Below, piece by piece: positions 58,084 through 64,000 of a stretch of 64,000 nucleotides of DNA. The notes under the pieces were generated by a model. It was not told the origin of the DNA, did not search any database, and worked only from the letters and a program-made list of their open reading frames with translations. Every line of letters begins with the position of its first letter. Positions within the stretch are counted from its first letter, which is position 1. A program made the translations under genes and the position numbers. The stretch spans positions 10,194,679 to 10,258,678 of the forward strand of contig CM030705.1 in the NCBI GenBank assembly GCA_017979445.1, given 5' to 3'. The DNA is from Akebia trifoliata (Eukaryota; Streptophyta; Magnoliopsida; Ranunculales; Lardizabalaceae).

Positions 58084-58874
58084 GAACCTGGCAGCACTGT
58101 TTGATCGTGGACAGGTATGTGTTACCATTTTTTTCCTTTCATTTAATATTTTTTTATAAGCCTTTCATTTGTATTTCAGTGACTTTTGTATGGTTAGGTG
58201 TTATTAAGTGAGATTTGCCATTATTTTGATAGGTAAGATGTTAGTTATTGGGACATCTAAAAATGATCCTGTAACAGTACTTAACTACTTAGTTGAAATG
58301 AAAACATATTTTACATACACAATACCTTAAAATAAAATCTGAGGTTTTGCTAGAGTTGCTGAATGTGACAGGATTTGCTAGAGGTTCTGTATATCATGAG
58401 TCATTCAAGTACCCAAATGAACATGCTGGAACAATACAACCCACGATGAACTACAAACAACAATTCGGGGTATGATTAGGCACTTAATCTATCATTTGGA
58501 ATCTGATTTTACACTTGTCTGTAATTAAACTTCATTTTTCCGATTCTTTAGTATTTTTTTGAAGCACAGTTTCAGAGTTGTAATACCCATTAAGTTTGTT
58601 GATAAACACAATGATATTGACAAGTTTTTCAGTGAAACATAAATCCATTACCCTCAAACATTCAGCAATAACCTATGTTCTGAAATTCATTAATAGTATG
58701 GTAGAAATTGTGTATGAATAGGTTTTGGTTGGGGTCAGGTCACGATACTCTGAATGGACGAATGTGTGATGAGATGGGCTGTTTTGAAGGGATAATAAAT
58801 AAGGAAACCAGGTGGCTGTCTATATGGGACTGCTTGACGAGGATTTTCTATTTTTTTTTTCCTGATTTACTAAT

Positions 58875-59333
58875 ATGAATGTATTGTACCTTGTACACTG
58901 GCCAGCCAAATTGAAGGAATGGGCTTCATATGCTGTGCCTAATGAAGAAGACTTTGAAGAGTTGGACATGGAGTCAACATGGGCTGGAATGGAGAAATGT
59001 TTGGATATGGGGATATGTAAGTCCATTGGTGTGAGTTTCTCTTGTAGAAAGATCAAATGGCTGTTAGAACATGCATCAGTCCCACCAACCGTGAATCAGG
59101 TACCATCGATTCCATGGGTTATTATGATCGACACATACATCATCATCATCATCTTGTGATTGGTGCAGGTGGAGATGAATCCATTATGGAGGCAGAAGAA
59201 GCTGAGAGAGTTTTGTGGAGAGCACAAGATCATTGTGAGTACTTATTTACCTCTTGGTGGGCCAGGGAATCCATGGGGAATGAAGGCTGTGTTGGACAAC
59301 CCAATCATCCAATCTATTTCTCTTAAACACAAA
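58875..59333 (+). pseudogene. Captured aldo-keto reductase fragment (AKR4-like), two exons
   Basis: Exon at about 58884-59099 encodes LYLVHWPAKLKEWASY, then a segment ending IGVS-FSCRKIKWLLEHA and PPTVNQ, with donor GT at 59100. The next exon, 59169-59333, opens VEMNPLWRQKKLREFC and continues STYLPLGGPGNPWG and a DNPIIQSISLKHK-type end, followed by GTAACC. This is the middle of the NADPH-dependent aldo-keto reductase fold of the codeinone/deoxymugineic acid reductase-like group. The conserved Asn of IGVSNFS is missing (a 3-bp loss). The N-terminal catalytic Tyr exon and the C-terminal cofactor-binding exon (KSFN region) are absent, so it cannot make an active enzyme. Confidence 0.82.
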
Positions 59334-59339
59334 GTAACC

Positions 59340-60986
59340 ACTCTTAACAACTCTTACCCACTTTGCCCGAATCATAACAACTCGGACCCACCGATCCAAA
59401 AACAAGTAACTTACTTATCATATCAGTTTCCAATCAACAACGTTCAATCTGGTGGTAGAACAAATCTAATAATATGTGAGAAAGTATATAAATTATATTA
59501 TATATTTGTTGAGAAATATAATTTTTTTTAGATTGTGTAAATACAGTCGGATTTGGCCCAATCCAGCAGTGTGTTTACAATGTTGTGGGTATCATACTAT
59601 AATCATGCTTAAGGACCTAGGGTCGTCGATCACCTCATGCTTTTAGAGTGTTGTGGGTATCATACTATAATCATGCAACCTCTCATAGAGTTGCCATGTG
59701 CAGTATGCACAATGCCTTGTGTGCTTGTAATGAATCCTATTTCTCCAATCAATTGTTTAAAAATTTTATTTTATTTCAGCCGGTGTGGTCTAATGCATTA
59801 GCACATTGGTAAGTGCTAAAAAGGCCTGAGTGTGTTGGTTAGTATCTTAATCCATCTGAAATATTAGTAATTTATAATAGTTTGTTTCTTTTATAATTCT
59901 TTCTCTATAGGCATTAGAGAAAAGTATAGTTATAGGCAATAGCAATTGCTGAGATTGATCAACCGTCTCTTTGTTTTTCAAACAAAAGGTGCAACAATGA
60001 GGAGAAATGAAGCCTCTCTTTATTGGTCGATCCATCATGGTTAACCTCCCCAATGCAGCTTGCCACACGAAACAGAGACTTTGGAAGGGACCTTGGCACC
60101 CCAAATGACTGATGCTGGAAAAACAGAGGTAGTAGTAGTAGGCAAACCAGATAAATAGACCGCACTGTATCAGACTTTGGACTCTATTTTGATATGTTCA
60201 TTAATTTGTATTGCTTTTATTGATGCATTTTTGTTTTCCTTACAAGCAACGGATACGAGTTAAGTAGGATTTGTTCTTTGAAGAGGTTGGCCATTATAGA
60301 TTCATGTATGTTTGATCAGCAAAATTTTATAGTTGTTATTTTCACACTAGTTTAGACTTAACATGGATATGTTTGGCTGCTAGCATGTTTTTTTTTTTTT
60401 TTCTTTCTGAAATTGGTTATAGTTGGTGAGGGGGACTAATTTTGCATGCTTGCATTATCATCAAATAGTTAGTTGTGCTTATTAATGGCTAGCATCACTG
60501 AACCCTGTAGTAGAACAAATTCATATATGAAGCTTCTTGAATTTCATCATCCATGGACCATCATCAATCATAACCAACTTGGGAATGTTAGGTGATTTGA
60601 GTGAAACCAAGATGGATGCTTTAATGGGTATATGTGAATGATTGGATGCATAACTAACTAAATCAAGGTTGAATGAATTTTGTTCGGCTGTAATTGTTTT
60701 CAACTTTAACTTATATATTCGTAGAATACTTGCTAATATGAGCCAGCTTAGTGTCCATGTAGCCCTAGGCCGATGTTTGGGAATAAAGGTATGCATTACT
60801 ATAGTGGGTGAAGATGTTCTTTGTATCTAAGTCAGTGGTATTTGCTTGCCTAGTAAGGAAAAGTATGTCAAGGCTGATGTTTTCATAAATGCTGCCTTTT
60901 TTGCCACCTCTGTATAACATGCTTAGTACTATAAGCATGGCCAAGTGAGAGAATTTCTAACAAAAAAAAAGGAAAGAAGGCATATT
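59340..60986. other. CACTA interior between gene fragments
   Basis: No third aldo-keto reductase exon is seen after 59333. Short open frames on the minus strand (59847-60165, 60521-60796) show no family features. Confidence 0.35.
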
Positions 60987-61220
60987 TAACAGGACCAATC
61001 CCTAAGACCCTTTCAGGTTTAGTTGATTTAGAGTACTTATTGGTGGAAAATAACCCTATAAATTCAAGGGTAGCCTTATTTATAGGGGCACTTAGTAGGC
61101 TCACAGTGTTGAGTCTTTCAAATTGTGGGGTCATAGGTCCAATACCCACATCTTTGTCTTCTTTAAAACATCTCGCTGCATTGTCTCTTGACAACAACAG
61201 TCTTAATGAGACATGGTGAC
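60987..61220 (+). pseudogene. Captured leucine-rich-repeat protein fragment
   Basis: An uninterrupted plus-strand frame from ACAGGACCAATCCC to a TGA at about 61218 encodes roughly three plant extracellular-type LRRs: TGPIPKTLSGLVDLEYLLVE, then ALSRLTVLSLSNC with VIGPIPTSLSSLKHL, and ALSLDNNSLNETW. The GPIP and LxxLxLxxN signatures are clear. Signal peptide, capping motifs, transmembrane segment and kinase are absent. It comes from a receptor-like protein or receptor-kinase gene. Immediately upstream there is an A-run (60961-60969), and further LRRs are not recognisable. Confidence 0.78.
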
Positions 61221-62948
61221 ATTCTCCCTTCTTACATCTGCCTTTTTGATTGCTTTGTCTAATATATGCATATCAATTCATAACTTTTACAATATCATTA
61301 TGCAAATAGAAAGTAAATGAAAATTATATACTTGGATATTAATTATGCCCCCCTAAAAAATTATAAATCTCTCAAGTCTATCCTTCCTAATGGAGTTGTT
61401 AACAGGAGTTTTTCATGCACGACCAACTTATGCATGCGTGAATTGGTACTTTTTCTTTAAGGAATGGTTCCCGTTATAAGCAACTTTGGAACTCGGGTTT
61501 GGGATGCAATGTAATTTCCAAAAAAAATAGATATATTTATTGGCTTAACAAATATGTTATATTTGAAGGGCATTGATTTACATGTGAAAGGATATTGAAC
61601 ATATATAGTTTGAACTTTGATGTGGCACCACCAGTGATCTTGGGTCCTTAATTTAACACTAACAAACTAGTGCTACATGGTTATCAGCTACAAACTCAAT
61701 TCTTCTGTGTATATTGTTTTCTTGTGCTTTGAATATATCAGTTAAGATCTAACTTGACTAGTGCTGCAGGTCGCAAAATTTGAGTCTGTGGTGGAGAAAC
61801 TCATGGCGATAGAACGATACTCCCATGTCATGCACATCAGCTCCACGGAGAGAGTAATGTCTGCTTCCAATTTTTAATGTTGGTTCAATTTGTAACTATT
61901 AACTAATTTGAACTCTGTGAATCTTAGCTACTTAACAAGAGATATTATAAAATTTTGTATAAATGTGAATGTGAATCGAGTCTCTAACCACTCATTTACA
62001 TAAATAGTGATGATAAGGAGGAGAGAAATTTGAATAATAGTTTCAAATGGATGCACTCATACCGTTTTGGTACCCATGAAAATCGTTGCCCATGAGGCAA
62101 TATTTTAGAATATCACAAGCACATAATTCTACTCTATCCATGCTTTCTTTCTGTGTTTATTTCAAATTGTAGTAGTATAATAATGGTTTATGTCTGTTGA
62201 CATTGCTTTCTCTTTCGCATTACCATATTTATTCTGCATTTCTCAATCTTCAGAGGTGTTTATGGTATGAAAAAGGTGTTTCCATGTAGATAGGCTCAAA
62301 GCCCTTAAGGGAAAATTCTATGCCTTTTGTAGGTTATAAGAGACATTTAAGTAAGCTTATTGAATATTTTGAGGTAAGCCTACATTTTTTTACATGAAAA
62401 ATCTATAGCTATCATATCATACATAATATTAAACAAGTAAACTTTTAATGATATTGACACTACCAATGCTCTCTATGTTTATCAATTCTTCCATTCATCC
62501 AATGAGGTCCAGTCCAGTGGAGACCTCATCAATATAAGAATCAAGAGCCATTTGAATACCCCAAAGAACTTCCCACAGTTTCACCAAGGAGGGTATGCCC
62601 ATAGTGCAGAATATGAACTTTTAGAAAAATTCATGAACTTTCTATCAGACCAAGTTCACAAAAAATCTCATGACCTTTTGGAAAATTCATGCAGAATATT
62701 GCTTTTTAGTTTCAGCATTCTGTGCACAATTAATTAACTTGTTACTATGGAAACTACCATTCCTTTTTGTCAATATAGTCTTGACTCTTGAATAAAGATG
62801 TTAGTTTAAACTATAAATATGTGCAGTTCTTTGGTGATTTACTTATGTATTAGTGCGGGATTAATAAAAGTTAGTGTGGCAATAGCAGCTCTCTTATATT
62901 ATTTATTTTAAAGTTTTCAATCTGTACAGGTTGGAGGACATAGGTTAA

Positions 62949-62984
<36 letters not shown>

Positions 62985-63069
62985 AAAAATTACAACAGTG
63001 GATACAAATTCCGTTTTTATATATTGTTTTTGAAGGATATATAATAATTTTAAAAAAAAAAAAAAAAGC
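61221..63069. other. CACTA interior, one exon-like stretch of unknown origin
   Basis: 61771-61855 follows a GTGCTGCAG acceptor-like site and reads VAKFESVVEKLMAIERYSHV before frame end; I do not recognise the family. A partial 8821-type MITE end lies at 62860-62896, and a (TA)n tract at 62951-62980. Confidence 0.35.
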
Positions 63070-63450
63070 GTATAGTAGCGGATTTTAATATCCGCCGCTA
63101 TATGTGTTATATTTTTTTTTATATAAAAATTGACTTATTGCAGCGGATTTTAATATCCGTCGCTGTATGTGTTATATATATAATTTTTATAAAAATTGAC
63201 CTATTGCAGCGGATTTTAATATCCGCCACTATATGTGTTATATTTTTTTTTTTAAATTTACCTATAGAGGATTTTAATATCCGCCGCTATATGTATTATA
63301 TTCTATTTGCTAAAAAAATCAACCTATTGCAGCGGATATTAATATCCGCCGCTAAAGGTACTACCTGCAACAGCGGGATACATTATCCGCTGCTATAATT
63401 AGCGACGGAGGAAACCCTGCTCATCGCCGCAATAGCTTTTACCAGCGGAA
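63070..63450. repeat. CACTA right subterminal repeat cluster
   Basis: At least six GCGGATTTTAATATCCGCCG-like palindromes spaced about 60-65 bp apart (63077, 63141, 63208, 63269, 63331, 63371). An open frame at 63102-63398 is a by-product of this periodic repeat. Confidence 0.85.
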
Positions 63451-63509
63451 AAATTACTTTGTAGCGACGGAAAAATCCGTCGTTGTAAATCAAAAATGTT
63501 GTAGTGATG

Positions 63510-64000
63510 AGATAACATTCCCTGAAAAATTTGATTCCTAATAAAAATCTGTATTTTTTATTTATTTATAAAAATATCTATTGAAATAGGTTTTAATTCC
63601 CAAACTGTTTTTAAACCCATTTATGTATTTTTTTTTTTTTATTTGCATTTATTGGGTGGAAGTTTGACGAAGATCTTAGGCTATGTGCAAGGTACCCTAA
63701 ATTTACCAATCAAAACTTCCTACAAAGTGTCAAAGAAGATTTAATAATGGTTTCCACTTCCACAAATACATGCACCTTTAGTATTTATTTCGAAGGAAAG
63801 ATGTCCTTATCATAGATTACAGAGACGGACCGAGTTTGATGGGAAAGCCTCGCATAGTTAGGAGTACGACTTTGTTGACTGGCATATTGTTGACGCATAG
63901 TGACCGCACAATCCTATTGGAGGATTGTTTGGAAATTTTTTGCAACAGTCCCTTCATCTTAATTTTTTAACAATTCTTCACTCTTTATTAATTAAATACA
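63510..64000. other. Right flank, no gene recognised
   Basis: Sequence outside the CACTA target duplication. No exon-like or repeat structure was recognised. Confidence 0.35.

Larger units (their letters stand above)
53329..63506. mobile_element. Complete nonautonomous CACTA (En/Spm) transposon, 10,178 bp, TSD ATG
   Basis: Starts CACTACAACATTTCTGAT and ends with the complement of CACTACAACATTTTTGAT; about 26 of the 30 terminal bases match. Target duplication ATG lies at 53326-53328 and 63507-63509, the 3 bp typical of CACTA elements. Both ends carry clusters of the palindromic motif TATCCGCCGCTAT/AGCGGATA (left 53350-54010, right 63070-63450), the expected transposase-binding arrays. I find no TNP2/TNPD-like transposase, so it must rely on another copy. 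Plus-strand host-gene fragments occur at about 58012 (possible ABCG transporter), 58875-59333 (aldo-keto reductase) and 60987-61220 (LRR protein). Confidence 0.93.

Noticed and set aside
53329..63506. CACTA transposase gene
   Set aside because: I looked for TNP2/TNPD-like sequence on both strands in the interior and saw none, so the element is called nonautonomous.

Overview
This is AT-rich nuclear DNA from a flowering plant, probably a eudicot or another non-grass angiosperm; the species cannot be told from the sequence. The evidence is GT-AG introns in a plant-type zinc alcohol dehydrogenase family, LTR retrotransposons primed by initiator-Met tRNA, a CACTA transposon, hAT-like MITEs and many (TA)n tracts. 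There are no bacterial-style operons and no rRNA or tRNA genes that I can support.

About 1.0-36.8 kb: a tandem, same-strand (minus) array of five copies of a cinnamyl-alcohol/mannitol dehydrogenase (CAD/ELI3-type, MDR superfamily) gene. The ancestral layout is five coding exons of 98, 114, 514, 154 and 200 bp, giving 359 residues. Only the copy at 29715-36727 keeps every exon length, splice site and metal/cofactor residue. The copy at 1043-4589 is complete but for a 1-bp loss in exon 3. The copy at 10218-19720 has two frameshifts, a Gly-to-Glu change beside the zinc-binding His, and a full-length Ty1/copia element in intron 3. The copies at 7519-9570 and 25815-27192 are truncated wrecks. A sixth copy may survive as an intron-2 relic at the left edge.

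Between and inside the genes lie a deleted Ty3/gypsy element (gag remnant, PPT and 3' LTR), a copia element with TSD TATTA, three solo LTRs with perfect 5-bp TSDs, a TRIM, hAT MITEs with 8-bp duplications and several foldback MITE families. The most striking repeat is a family of about 380-bp elements inserted in (TA)n microsatellites. Each is a large palindrome whose two arms are themselves hairpins. About ten are packed into 47.09-50.61 kb, one with its end triplicated as exact 138-bp units. They resemble in behaviour the microsatellite-targeting Micron elements described in rice.

53.3-63.5 kb: a complete 10,178-bp CACTA transposon (TSD ATG) with clustered palindromic subterminal motifs. 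It has no recognisable transposase. It carries same-strand pieces of host genes: two exons of an aldo-keto reductase, a leucine-rich-repeat fragment and possibly an ABCG-transporter fragment, all behind an exon-like leader with a splice donor. This is a Pack-CACTA gene-capture element.

Overall, one dehydrogenase gene appears able to make a full-length protein; the rest of the window is decayed duplicates and mobile DNA.
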